A stretch of 16,686 nt of DNA from Patescibacteria group bacterium (GCA_022711075.1 JAKLFS010000003.1:1-16686); one strand, 5' to 3'; counted from the stretch's first letter, positions 6,261 to 14,270 are shown. Notes: a model not told the origin generated them from the sequence alone. Program-made: numbers and translations.

Positions 6261-7859
6261 TTATTTAAGGCCGAGCTGATGGGCCGTTACTTTTAACTGT
6301 CTTTTGAGCCCGCTCCCTTCAAAAATATTTCTTTCTCCGCTTTCTTTTAAACGAGAATAATAACCTCTCACGAACCCCTCCAATGTTTCAATCCCAATTT
6401 CCTGTTGGATTAAATCCTCGGGAATATTCAAAGATTCAATGAAGCGCTTCGGATTAATGCGGTAATTCCTGCCGGCCAAACCATTCCAAGCATCAAGATA
6501 ATCAGAAAGCTTAAAACTGCCGGCAGCCCGCTCTTTCTCTTTTGCAGGCGGCACCGTTTCCACTGAGGCAGCTGGTTTTTGGGGACCTGTTTCCGCTGGT
6601 TGGGATGTTTCTTGTTTTTTATACACCTTCTGACCATTAATAATCTCCCAGGCATCCTTTGGCTTCAAATTCTTTTGTTCTTCAATCCCCCAACCAAGAT
6701 CAGCAAGCTGCTGTTTCATGTCTCGAGTTATAACAAAAGGAGCCGTCGCCTCCTGTTTTGGCACCGCCTCTGATTCAGCTTGCGCTGAAACGGACTTTTC
6801 GGCTTCTTCTATCTTGGCGCCACCCTCTGTCTCTTCGTCCCCTTCAGCGACAAATGTCTTTTCCGTCGCTTCGGTTTTATCAGCGGCCCCTTTTCTTTTT
6901 AAGACTGGTTCCACTTTTTTTCTGCGTCCATCAACAACCTCGTCTTTTTTATTGACAGCCTGATATTCCACTGGGTGCTGGGAAACTCTGACAAAGGCGT
7001 TGCGCAAATCACGCCATTTATTGGCCTTCTTATTTACTCTGGCTAAGCGATTTTCAATCGTTATTTTTTGATTCCGGCGGACTTCAATATTTTTTTCCGC
7101 TTCTCTCAACTCTTTTCTAATCAAGGCGATTGCCTCTTTAAGCATTTTCTTTTCTACCCGAAAATTGGCCTGACCCAAATCCGATTCCAAATCATCTACT
7201 TCTTTGCTGAAATTGTCTTTTAAGGCGGCAAAGTCGTTGATCTCCGCTTCTAATTTTTCTTTTCGGCCCTGTAATTTTTCCATCCTTCTTTCGTGAGGCT
7301 TCATTCTCTCGCTAATTTTTTCGCTCACGTCTTCAACAATCATTTCCCGCTTATTTTCGTAAACGGCTTTTTTGTCGTTACGATATTGCAGCTTGGTTTC
7401 CAATTTATCTTTTGTCTGGCTGATTTTTTCTATTCTTTTTTGAAAATCTTGCTTGGCTTTAACTGTTTCCTTTTCCAACTTGGAAAGATCGCCGCTATAA
7501 TCGGGATGCTTCTCTTTAAAAGCTTGCAGAAAAGATGCCCGGTTCGCTTCGGCTTTTTCCAATAATGCCGTATCCTTTTCAGCCAGAGAAATCTGAGCGG
7601 CAAGTTCAACGCTTTTTCTCTCGTGACGTTCCAATAACCGATCGCTCCACATCAACTGCGCCTTATCAATGGTTTTCATATTTAAAGCGCTTTTAGCGGC
7701 TTTTTCCTGTAAGTTAAGGTAGAGCTCTTTTGTTCCGGTCGACAGCTTCTGAAAAATGTTCTTACTCTTTTCAGACGTCAAAACAGCCGGAATCTCGATT
7801 TTTTCGTCTTTGGCCGAGGTCTTTTCTAAATTCGATTTTGATAAATCTAGAGGTGGCAT
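6261..7859 (-). CDS. 532-aa coiled-coil protein of unknown function
   Basis: No named family recognised. There is no signal peptide or membrane segment. About residues 45-300 are charged Lys/Glu-rich helix with repeated runs such as KLEAEINDFAALKDNF and LRKELREAEKNIEVRRN, typical of long coiled coils. About 310-370 is a low-complexity acidic linker. Residues 378-408 form a compact helical module (M..QL.DLGW..........AWEIING). A second Pro/Glu/Thr-rich linker follows, then a C-terminal domain (about 445-532) containing SDYLDAWNGLAGRNYRINP. The layout suggests a cytoplasmic scaffold or structural protein, perhaps with adaptor modules; this is inference. The start is ATG 7859; an in-frame GTG four codons upstream is less likely because it sits next to the -10 box. 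An 86-aa partner gene lies 7 nt downstream. A promoter with an extended -10 precedes it. Confidence 0.85.
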   Translation of the reverse strand: MPPLDLSKSNLEKTSAKDEKIEIPAVLTSEKSKNIFQKLSTGTKELYLNLQEKAAKSALNMKTIDKAQLMWSDRLLERHERKSVELAAQISLAEKDTALLEKAEANRASFLQAFKEKHPDYSGDLSKLEKETVKAKQDFQKRIEKISQTKDKLETKLQYRNDKKAVYENKREMIVEDVSEKISERMKPHERRMEKLQGRKEKLEAEINDFAALKDNFSKEVDDLESDLGQANFRVEKKMLKEAIALIRKELREAEKNIEVRRNQKITIENRLARVNKKANKWRDLRNAFVRVSQHPVEYQAVNKKDEVVDGRRKKVEPVLKRKGAADKTEATEKTFVAEGDEETEGGAKIEEAEKSVSAQAESEAVPKQEATAPFVITRDMKQQLADLGWGIEEQKNLKPKDAWEIINGQKVYKKQETSQPAETGPQKPAASVETVPPAKEKERAAGSFKLSDYLDAWNGLAGRNYRINPKRFIESLNIPEDLIQQEIGIETLEGFVRGYYSRLKESGERNIFEGSGLKRQLKVTAHQLGLK

Positions 7860-7876
7860 AACAGTTAACACTAACT

Positions 7877-7904
7877 ATTATAACAGAAAATGTATTACGT
7901 GCAA
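7877..7904 (-). promoter_or_regulatory. Putative promoter of the coiled-coil gene
   Basis: Minus strand: TATAAT (7877-7882) preceded by TG one base away, an extended -10, with TTGCAC (7899-7904) as -35 and a 16-nt spacer. The start would be about 10 nt before the ATG at 7859. It is divergent from and adjacent to the gatC promoter. Confidence 0.6.
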
Positions 7905-7932
7905 GCCCGATTGAGGCAGCCGCAATCGATAT

Positions 7933-7961
7933 TTGTTTCGGCTGATTTTGTGTGATAAAAT
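7933..7961 (+). promoter_or_regulatory. Putative promoter of the gatC-gatA-ftsK unit, leaderless
   Basis: TTGTTT (7933-7938) and TAAAAT (7956-7961) with a 17-nt spacer; TG precedes the -10 as TGA-TAAAAT, an extended -10. Only 9 nt separate the -10 from the gatC ATG (7971), so transcription should begin within about 2 nt of the start codon and give a leaderless or near-leaderless mRNA. Confidence 0.6.
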
Positions 7962-7970
7962 ATTAATATT

Positions 7971-8279
7971 ATGGCGAAAGAAGAGAAAACAATAACCGAA
8001 AAAGAAGTGGAACACCTTCTGGAACTGAGCCGGATGGAAATTCAGGATAAAGAAAAAAAACAACTGGCCGATGAGCTGAACGGCATTTTGAATTATGTCC
8101 GCGAACTGGAAAGAATCCCAACCGCTGGCATTAACTTAGACGCCGGCGATTTTTCAAAAAAAGATTTGCGCACCGACCAGCCAGAAACAGAAGACTTGAG
8201 CGATTGGGAAAAATTAATCGATGCTTTCAGCGAAAGGAAAGAAAAATGGCTGAAAATTCCTCCGGTTTTTGACCGTTAA
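7971..8279 (+). CDS. gatC: Asp-tRNA(Asn)/Glu-tRNA(Gln) amidotransferase subunit C
   Basis: The small structural subunit of the GatCAB transamidase, which converts mischarged Glu-tRNA-Gln or Asp-tRNA-Asn to Gln-tRNA-Gln or Asn-tRNA-Asn. GatC wraps around GatA and GatB and stabilises the interface. At 102 residues it has the family's usual size and pattern: an N-terminal helix with EKEVEHLLELSRMEIQD, a second helix LADELNGILNYVRELERI, the PTAGIN turn, and a C-terminal LRTDQPE segment that matches the conserved LR.D. .. motif of the family. It starts the operon, 6 nt before gatA. The start is ATG 7971, with no leader space for a ribosome binding site. Confidence 0.95.
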   Translation: MAKEEKTITEKEVEHLLELSRMEIQDKEKKQLADELNGILNYVRELERIPTAGINLDAGDFSKKDLRTDQPETEDLSDWEKLIDAFSERKEKWLKIPPVFDR

Positions 8280-8285
8280 AAAATC

Positions 8286-9716
8286 ATGATAACATTCCAC
8301 GAACTGACAATTAAAAAAACCCACGATCTTTTGGTCAACAAAGAGATTTCCGCCTTTGATTTGACCAGGGAACTTCTGGAATACATCAGCGACAAAGATA
8401 AAGAAATCGGCGCCTATTTAAGCATCCGCCACGACGAAGCTTTGGCTGAAGCCAATGAAACGGATAAAAAAATAGCTGCCAGGGAAGAAATCGACTACTT
8501 AGCAGGCATCCCTTTGGCCATCAAAGATAATATGCTGATAAAAGACTGGCCCGCCACCGCCGCCTCGAAAATCCTAAAAAATTACCGTGCCACTTACGAC
8601 GCCACGGTTATTAAAAAGCTGAAAGAAGCCGGAGCGATTTTTATCGGCAAGGCCAATATGGACGAATTCGCCATGGGCTCCTCCACGGAAAATTCCGCCT
8701 ACCAGTTAACCAAAAATCCTTTAGATCCGACAACGGTGCCCGGCGGATCCAGCGGCGGCGTCGCTGCCGCAGTCGCCAGCCACCAAGCCATTGCCGGCTT
8801 AGGTTCGGATACGGGCGGCTCCATCAGACAACCAGCGGCTTTCTGCGGCTTAGTGGGACTAAAACCGACTTACGGCGCCGTTTCCCGCTTCGGACTTATG
8901 GCCCTGGCCTCATCTTTGGACCAAATCGGCCCTCTTACCAAAAACACGGAAGATAGCGCCCTGCTTTTTGAAAAAATCTGCGGCGAAGACAAACACGATG
9001 CCACTTCCAAGGCCGTCTCCTTTAGTTTTTCCGACATTCAAAAAACAGCTGATTTGAAAAAAATGAAAATCGGCGTCATCAAAGAATGCTTTGAACAGAA
9101 TTTGGACGAAGATTTAAAGAATAGCATCCAAAACAGCATTAACCAGCTGAAAACCTTGGGAGCGGAAGTAGAAGAAGTGAGCATCCCGCATATCGACGCC
9201 AGCTTAGCCTGCTATTATATCATTCTGCCCGCGGAAGTAAGCGCCAACCTTGCGCGTTACGACGGATTGCGTTATGCTGTCAACGAATTGGGCGGAACTT
9301 TGAAAGAAAGATATTTTAAAAATCGCGGCCGCAACTTCGGCCCCGAAGTGCGACGCCGCATTGTCTTGGGCACCTTTGTCTTGTCGGCCGGATATTACGA
9401 CGCTTATTACCTCAAAGCCAAAAAAGTTCAAAAACTGATTAAACAGGAGTTCGATAAAGCGTTTGAAAGGTATCAACTTTTATTAAGCCCCACTACCCCC
9501 TCAAGCGCTTTCAAAATCGGCGAGAAAGTCAGCGACCCCTTGGCCATGTATTTGTCGGATATTTTTACCGTGCCCGCCAACATTGCCGGCCTGCCGGCAA
9601 TCTCGCTGCCGATTTGGGGGAAAAACAAGCTTCCCTACGGCCTACAACTCATCGCGCCGGCTTTGGAAGAAAAGAGATTATTTCAAGCGGGGATTTTATT
9701 GGAAAAAATAAAATAG
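8286..9716 (+). CDS. gatA: Asp-tRNA(Asn)/Glu-tRNA(Gln) amidotransferase subunit A
   Basis: The glutaminase subunit of GatCAB: it releases ammonia from glutamine and passes it to GatB for amidation of the misacylated tRNA. At 476 residues it is a full-length amidase signature enzyme. The Ser-cisSer-Lys triad is visible: K80 in PLAIKDNM, cis-Ser S155 in GGSSGG, and nucleophile S179 in GSDTGGSIRQPA. GLVGLKPTYGAVSRFGLMA and IFTVPANIAGLPAISLP also match GatA closely. It follows gatC by 6 nt and precedes a 177-aa membrane protein gene by 12 nt. gatB is not in the window; in many genomes it follows gatA, so its absence here means a separate locus. Whether the enzyme serves Gln, Asn or both cannot be told from this sequence. 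Confidence 0.97.
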   Translation: MITFHELTIKKTHDLLVNKEISAFDLTRELLEYISDKDKEIGAYLSIRHDEALAEANETDKKIAAREEIDYLAGIPLAIKDNMLIKDWPATAASKILKNYRATYDATVIKKLKEAGAIFIGKANMDEFAMGSSTENSAYQLTKNPLDPTTVPGGSSGGVAAAVASHQAIAGLGSDTGGSIRQPAAFCGLVGLKPTYGAVSRFGLMALASSLDQIGPLTKNTEDSALLFEKICGEDKHDATSKAVSFSFSDIQKTADLKKMKIGVIKECFEQNLDEDLKNSIQNSINQLKTLGAEVEEVSIPHIDASLACYYIILPAEVSANLARYDGLRYAVNELGGTLKERYFKNRGRNFGPEVRRRIVLGTFVLSAGYYDAYYLKAKKVQKLIKQEFDKAFERYQLLLSPTTPSSAFKIGEKVSDPLAMYLSDIFTVPANIAGLPAISLPIWGKNKLPYGLQLIAPALEEKRLFQAGILLEKIK

Positions 9717-9728
9717 ATTAAAATTCAG

Positions 9729-10262
9729 ATGAACACCCTTTTTAACTTTTTAAATTCGGCCTTTTCCTGGATTCAAACTTTTGAAAAAAGCAATCTTGTT
9801 TTTGCCCTAAAAATATTATCGGTTCTAATCTCCCTTGGTTTGGCCATTATAATAATAAGACTGGCCGTCAAAGCAAATATCATCAAAAACCAGATAATGA
9901 AATATCAGACTTTCTGGGAGGCCACGAAATACGAGAAAAAACACACCTTAAGAATCTGGAAGAAAATAATCAAACTCTTAAGGGAACACGACGAAGCCTC
10001 GCGCAAAGAAGCGTTAATCTTAGCCGACAAACTGCTGGAAGAAATGCTGGAGCGCTCCGGCTGGCTCGGGCAGAATCTGGACGAAATGTTGGAGAAAACA
10101 ACTGCCGCCCAACTGACAAATTTGGAGGCGATAAAAACCAGCCATAATCTGGTCAAAAAACTAATTGACCAGCCGACTCTACCCTTAAGCCACAACGAAG
10201 CCATTCAAATTCTATTGGCTTACGAAAAAGCTTTCCGCGATTTCGGCCTCATTGAAGATTAA
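9729..10262 (+). CDS. Conserved-type membrane protein with cytoplasmic helical domain, 177 aa
   Basis: Function unknown. One hydrophobic segment (about 24-47, SVLISLGLAIIIIRLAV) follows a short amphipathic N-terminus, and a 125-residue, wholly helical domain follows, rich in Lys, Glu and Leu. Visible features are WEATKYEKKHTLRIWKKI, the acidic SRKEALILADKLLEEMLERSGW, and a C-terminal EAIQILLAYEKAFRDFGLI. Positive charge after the membrane helix (KANIIKNQIMK) points to a cytoplasmic location for the domain. I believe similar proteins sit in many Parcubacteria genomes, but this is from memory. It lies between gatA (12 nt upstream) and ftsK (17 nt downstream) in one directional run, so it is probably co-transcribed; a link with FtsK or the division site is speculation. 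Confidence 0.82.
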   Translation: MNTLFNFLNSAFSWIQTFEKSNLVFALKILSVLISLGLAIIIIRLAVKANIIKNQIMKYQTFWEATKYEKKHTLRIWKKIIKLLREHDEASRKEALILADKLLEEMLERSGWLGQNLDEMLEKTTAAQLTNLEAIKTSHNLVKKLIDQPTLPLSHNEAIQILLAYEKAFRDFGLIED

Positions 10263-10279
10263 TTTTTCCTTAATTTAGT

Positions 10280-12454
10280 ATGTCCAAAAATAAAAACTTT
10301 AAAGAGCAACCGGAAAAGGTCAAAGAACCGCGGTTGAAAAAAGAAACAAAAAAAACCGCAGCCGGATTAATTTGCTTCGGCATCTCTCTTTTAATAATTT
10401 TGAGCTTCTTTGAACTGGCCGGACCGCTGGGCCAGAACATTTATCAAGCTTTCTTTTTCCTTTTTGGCTGGCTCTATTTTTTCTCTCCGATTATTTTAAT
10501 AATTGCCGGATTTATTTTTATCGGCTCTTTCCGCAAACACATCTACAGCGGCACACTCATCGGCCTATTATGCTTTAGCCTCGGTCTTTTGGGCATCTTG
10601 GACATTTTCCAGCCCCTTGCCGGAGGATTTTTGGGAAGACTTTTGGGGGAAATGGAAAAAGTAATGGGTTTTTGGGGCAGCCTTCTTTTTTATTTCATCC
10701 TGAGTTTAATCGGATTGGTGTTCGCCCTTGAGTATTCCTGGAAACCAAGAACTAAGGAGGCGAAGGAGGAAGCGAAAATTGAACCGGTTAAAAACATCGT
10801 CATTAAAAACGGCGGAGAAACCGTCAAAGAAGAGCCAAAAATAAAAGAGCCGAAACTCGAAACCTTGGTCAATGCCAAACAAGAACGGGCCAAACGCGAA
10901 AAGATAATCGGCAACTGGAATTTCCCGCCTTTGGATTTATTGGAATCCGACACCGGCAAGCCCACAAGCGGAGACATTAAAGCCAATCTGAATATCATCA
11001 AAAGGACCTTGGGAACTTTCGGAATTATGGTGGAAATGGACGAAGTCCAGGTGGGACCGACTGTCACCCGCTACACCTTAAAGCCGGCTGAAGGCGTAAA
11101 ACTCTCCAAAATCATGGCTCTCCAAAACGATTTATCCTTGGCCTTGGCCGCGCACCCCATTAGAATTGAAGCACCCATTCCCGGAAAATCATTAGTGGGC
11201 ATTGAAGTGCCCAATAAGAGCAAGACTATCGTCAAATTGAGAAACCTTCTTTCTTTGGAAAAATTCCTGGACAGCGGATTTTTGAGTTTTCCGTTGGGCC
11301 GTGACGTTTCCGGCGAGCCGGTTTTTTCCGACTTAGCCAAACTTCCCCACCTGTTGATTGCCGGCAGCACCGGCTCAGGAAAATCAGTGAGCATCCACTC
11401 CCTGATAATCAGTTTGCTCTACAAAAACACGCCGGAAACTTTACGCTTGCTTTTGATTGACCCAAAAAGAGTGGAGCTTTCCATTTATAACGGCTTGCCC
11501 CACCTGATTTCCGACGTCATCATTAATCCGAAAAAAACCATTATGGCTTTGCGCTGGGCAGTAGCCGAAATGGATGAACGCTACAATAAATTACTCCAAG
11601 CCGGAGCGCGCGATATTGGCAGTTACAACCAGAAAATGATCAAATCCAAAGGACAATTAATGCCCTATATTGTCATTGTCATTGATGAATTGGCCGACCT
11701 GATGGCTGCTTATGGCCGGGAGGTGGAAGGATCCATTGTCCGCTTGGCGCAAATGGCCAGAGCCACGGGCATTCACCTGATTGTTTCCACTCAACGGCCG
11801 TCGGTAGAAGTGATTACCGGATTGATTAAGGCCAACATTACTTCGCGCATCGCCTTGCAGGTTGCCAGCCAGATTGATTCCCGCACGATTTTGGATACTT
11901 CAGGCGCAGAGAAATTATTAGGAAACGGCGATCTGCTCTACTTGGCTGCGGAAACCTCCAAGCCGCGCCGCATTCAAAGCGGCTTTGTTTCCGAGGCCGA
12001 GGTCAGCCGCATCAATAAATTCATCATAGAAAACAACGAGGAATATCTCTTAGAAAACGGGGATAAAGAAGAGTTCGAGGAAAAACTGGAACAAAACTTC
12101 AACCTCCCGACTGACGCGGAAAAGATGAGCGATGAATTTGACCTTGACGAACTTTATCCTGATGCCTACAAAGAAGTGGTGGAAGCGGGCAAGGCTTCGG
12201 CTTCTTTCCTGCAGCGTCGCTTACGAGTCGGCTATGCCCGAGCTGCCCGTCTTTTGGATTTATTAGAAGAGCGCGGAGTAATCGGACCGGGCGACGGCGC
12301 CAAACCCCGAGATGTTTTGCTTAAGCCGGAAAACGGAAACGTCCGAGCAGTGGAAACTGACGACGAGGAAGAAACAGAAAACGAAAACGCGGAAATAAAC
12401 GGCGAACCGACCGAAACCAGCGAAGACAAAGAGGATATAAAGGATCTGCCCTAA
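10280..12454 (+). CDS. ftsK: DNA translocase FtsK/SpoIIIE
   Basis: A membrane-anchored ATP-driven DNA pump that clears chromosome ends through the closing septum and helps resolve dimers. 724 residues: a basic N-terminal tail, four membrane helices (about 26-45, 58-82, 92-111, 131-151), a short Lys/Glu-rich linker (152-215), the alpha and beta motor domains (220-590) with Walker A GSTGSGKS (362-369, K368) and Walker B VIVIDEL (D469, E470), the STQRPSVEVITGLIKANI segment, and a C-terminal winged-helix gamma domain (about 620-680; KASASFLQRRLRVGYARAARL) that reads polarity sequences. It ends in a strongly acidic tail (about 690-724). The linker is short, as in SpoIIIE rather than E. coli FtsK. 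A RodZ-like gene follows 10 nt downstream. Confidence 0.97.
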   Translation: MSKNKNFKEQPEKVKEPRLKKETKKTAAGLICFGISLLIILSFFELAGPLGQNIYQAFFFLFGWLYFFSPIILIIAGFIFIGSFRKHIYSGTLIGLLCFSLGLLGILDIFQPLAGGFLGRLLGEMEKVMGFWGSLLFYFILSLIGLVFALEYSWKPRTKEAKEEAKIEPVKNIVIKNGGETVKEEPKIKEPKLETLVNAKQERAKREKIIGNWNFPPLDLLESDTGKPTSGDIKANLNIIKRTLGTFGIMVEMDEVQVGPTVTRYTLKPAEGVKLSKIMALQNDLSLALAAHPIRIEAPIPGKSLVGIEVPNKSKTIVKLRNLLSLEKFLDSGFLSFPLGRDVSGEPVFSDLAKLPHLLIAGSTGSGKSVSIHSLIISLLYKNTPETLRLLLIDPKRVELSIYNGLPHLISDVIINPKKTIMALRWAVAEMDERYNKLLQAGARDIGSYNQKMIKSKGQLMPYIVIVIDELADLMAAYGREVEGSIVRLAQMARATGIHLIVSTQRPSVEVITGLIKANITSRIALQVASQIDSRTILDTSGAEKLLGNGDLLYLAAETSKPRRIQSGFVSEAEVSRINKFIIENNEEYLLENGDKEEFEEKLEQNFNLPTDAEKMSDEFDLDELYPDAYKEVVEAGKASASFLQRRLRVGYARAARLLDLLEERGVIGPGDGAKPRDVLLKPENGNVRAVETDDEEETENENAEINGEPTETSEDKEDIKDLP

Positions 12455-12464
12455 CTCAAATTCT

Positions 12465-13100
12465 ATGACCCTTTCTGAAATCCTGCAAAAAGAACGCGAG
12501 GCCAAACGCTTGACCGTTGAAGACGTCAACCAAAAAACAAATGTGCCCTTGAAATATATCGTTGCCTTGGAAGAAGCGGATTTTTCCAATTTGCCGGCTC
12601 CGGTTTACACCCGAGGTTATTTGAAAAAAATCAGCCAGCTTCTCAATTTGAACGAAGAGGAACTCTGGAATTTATTCCTCAAAGAGCGCAGCGCCTCCAA
12701 GGCTCCGACAATCGATACTTTGCCTCAAAACCGCTTTGCCCAGCCGTTGAAATGGCACTATGTTGTTTTGAAAATCCTAAAATCCCTGCCCGTTATTATC
12801 GTCACCGTCACCGTGGCAGGTTTTTTATTCATTCAGGTCAAATCCTTCTGGGGCGCGCCCTACTTAAAACTGGATAATCCGGCTATCGACTTGGCCACCC
12901 AGGACGAATCCATAAAGGTAGAAGGCTTGGGTCGCCCTAATTCTTATATCACCTTAAACGGCAAAGAAATCTACTTGGGCAAGGACGGAAAATTTTCCGA
13001 AGAAATTTATCTCAATCCCGGAAAAAATGAAATTACCGTGGCGGCGAAAAGCCGACTGGGCAAAACCACGACCATCACCAAATTTGTCGTCAAAGAATGA
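12465..13100 (+). CDS. RodZ-like HTH / single-pass membrane protein
   Basis: A 211-residue bitopic protein. Residues 1-73 form a cro/C1-type helix-turn-helix of the RodZ kind (LSEILQKEREAKRLTVEDVNQ through YTRGYLKKISQLLNL). Residues 104-126 are one membrane helix, and about 80 residues follow outside, resembling a bacterial Ig-like or glucodextranase-B-like beta domain (LDNPAIDLATQDESIKVEG, ITLNGKEIYLGKDGKF, LNPGKNEITVAA). In characterised bacteria RodZ couples the cytoplasmic MreB scaffold to the wall-synthesis machinery; MreB is not in this window, so the partner is unknown. It lies 10 nt after ftsK, and recA follows 84 nt downstream with its own promoter. ftsK/spoIIIE followed by rodZ (ymfM) is a recognised order in Firmicutes. 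Function is inferred from architecture and context. Confidence 0.85.
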   Translation: MTLSEILQKEREAKRLTVEDVNQKTNVPLKYIVALEEADFSNLPAPVYTRGYLKKISQLLNLNEEELWNLFLKERSASKAPTIDTLPQNRFAQPLKWHYVVLKILKSLPVIIVTVTVAGFLFIQVKSFWGAPYLKLDNPAIDLATQDESIKVEGLGRPNSYITLNGKEIYLGKDGKFSEEIYLNPGKNEITVAAKSRLGKTTTITKFVVKE

Positions 13101-13123
13101 GGGTGAAACCACTTTTTTCGGCA

Positions 13124-13152
13124 TTGACCCTTTAACCTTTTTAAAATACAAT
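13124..13152 (+). promoter_or_regulatory. Probable sigma-70-type promoter of recA
   Basis: TTGACC (13124-13129, 5 of 6) and TACAAT (13147-13152, 5 of 6) with the ideal 17-nt spacer. The predicted start is near 13159, leaving about 26 nt before the ATG at 13185. No LexA-type palindrome of either the E. coli (CTG-N10-CAG) or Bacillus (GAAC-N4-GTTC) kind is visible, and no Shine-Dalgarno motif is present in the leader. This is the best-scoring promoter in the window by eye. Confidence 0.75.
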
Positions 13153-13184
13153 AAAAGTAGTCGTTTTTTGTAAATATTTAAGTT

Positions 13185-14213
13185 ATGGCAAAAACGCAAA
13201 AAGACGCCAGCAAAGAAACTGACGCCAAAAATAAAATTTTAGAAGATACCATTAAAAGCATCCAGGACAGATTCGGCGAAGGAGCCATTATGAAACTGGG
13301 TGAAGCGCCGAAAGTGGATGTGGAATCAATCCCTACCAATTCCATTTCTTTGGACATCGCCTTAGGCGTAGGCGGAATCCCCCGCGGCCGAATTATTGAA
13401 ATTTTCGGTCCGGAATCAAGCGGTAAAACCACTCTCGCCCTGCACATCATCGCCTCAGCCCAAAAAATGGGGGGAAAAGCCGCTTACATTGACGCAGAAC
13501 ACGCCCTGGATCCGGAATACGCCAAGCGCATCGGAGTTAAAATCAATGAACTGTTTATTTCTCAACCGGATGACGGCGAAGAGGCTTTGATTATTATGGA
13601 AAATTTAGTGCGTTCCAACTCACTGGACGTCATTGTGGTTGATTCCGTGGCGGCGCTCACTCCCAAAGCGGAAATTGAAGGAGAAATGGGAGCGCAGCAT
13701 ATCGGCCTTCAAGCGCGATTGATGTCGCAGGCCCTGAGAAAAATAACGGCCATTGCCGCCAAATCAAAAACCACCATCATTTTCATCAACCAAATCAGAA
13801 TGCAAATCGGCATAATGTTCGGCAATCCCGAAACCACTCCCGGCGGACGCGCTTTAAGATTTTACGCTTCGGTCCGGATTGATATCCGTCGCATCGCCCA
13901 AATCAAAAAAGGGGAAGAGGTTACCGGCTCCCGCATCAAAGTAAAGGTGGTGAAAAATAAGGTGGCGCCTCCGTTCAAAATCGGCGAATTCGACATTATG
14001 TACAACGAGGGAATTTCACGAGAAATGGACTTGATCAATACCGGAATAAAGTACGGCGTGGTCAGCCGCTCCGGAAACACCATCAGCTTCGCCGAAACAA
14101 AATTAGGCGTCGGCCTGGACAACGCCAAAGAATTTCTGAAACAAAATCCCAAAACTGCCAAAGATATTGAAAAGGCAATCTGGCAAAAAACTAAAGAAGA
14201 AAAAATCGCTTAG
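13185..14213 (+). CDS. recA: Recombinase RecA
   Basis: Forms filaments on single-stranded DNA and carries out homologous pairing and strand exchange. 342 residues, full length. Visible features are the N-terminal polymerisation helix, KLGEAPKVDVESIPT, Walker A GPESSGKT (75-82, K81), the catalytic Glu105 in YIDAEHALDP, Walker B VIVVDSVAAL (D153), loop L1 (about EGEMGAQHIGLQAR, 165-178), Q203 in INQIRMQIG, and loop L2 with FGNPETTPGGRALRFYASVR (212-231). The C-terminal domain is short and lacks the long acidic tail of E. coli RecA. The P at TTP and the R at GGR are as in Bacillus-type RecA. It has its own promoter upstream and a strong terminator downstream, so it is probably monocistronic. Confidence 0.98.
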   Translation: MAKTQKDASKETDAKNKILEDTIKSIQDRFGEGAIMKLGEAPKVDVESIPTNSISLDIALGVGGIPRGRIIEIFGPESSGKTTLALHIIASAQKMGGKAAYIDAEHALDPEYAKRIGVKINELFISQPDDGEEALIIMENLVRSNSLDVIVVDSVAALTPKAEIEGEMGAQHIGLQARLMSQALRKITAIAAKSKTTIIFINQIRMQIGIMFGNPETTPGGRALRFYASVRIDIRRIAQIKKGEEVTGSRIKVKVVKNKVAPPFKIGEFDIMYNEGISREMDLINTGIKYGVVSRSGNTISFAETKLGVGLDNAKEFLKQNPKTAKDIEKAIWQKTKEEKIA

Positions 14214-14226
14214 ACAAATTGAATGC

Positions 14227-14256
14227 AAAAAAAGAGCGCCTGCGGCGCTCTTTTTT
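14227..14256. terminator. Bidirectional intrinsic terminator between recA and mltG
   Basis: AAAAAAGAGCGCC (14228-14240), loop TGC, GGCGCTCTTTTTT (14244-14256): a perfect 13-bp stem with A and T tracts at the ends. It lies 14 nt after the recA stop and 14 nt from the mltG stop on the opposite strand, so it serves both convergent genes. Confidence 0.88.
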
Positions 14257-14270
14257 ATAATTGCCGGTAA

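Noticed and set aside
6718..6963. Plus-strand open frames opposite the linker of the coiled-coil gene
   Set aside because: They are the Ser/Leu/Pro-rich mirror of a Glu/Lys/Ala-rich linker, a known artefact of biased codons.
13101..13130. Possible terminator after the RodZ-like gene (GGGT ... ACCC)
   Set aside because: The stem is only four continuous base pairs and no T-tract follows the second arm; too weak to call.
13081..13184. LexA-type operator before recA
   Set aside because: I looked for CTG-N10-CAG and GAAC-N4-GTTC patterns in the promoter region and found none; only a plain promoter is visible.
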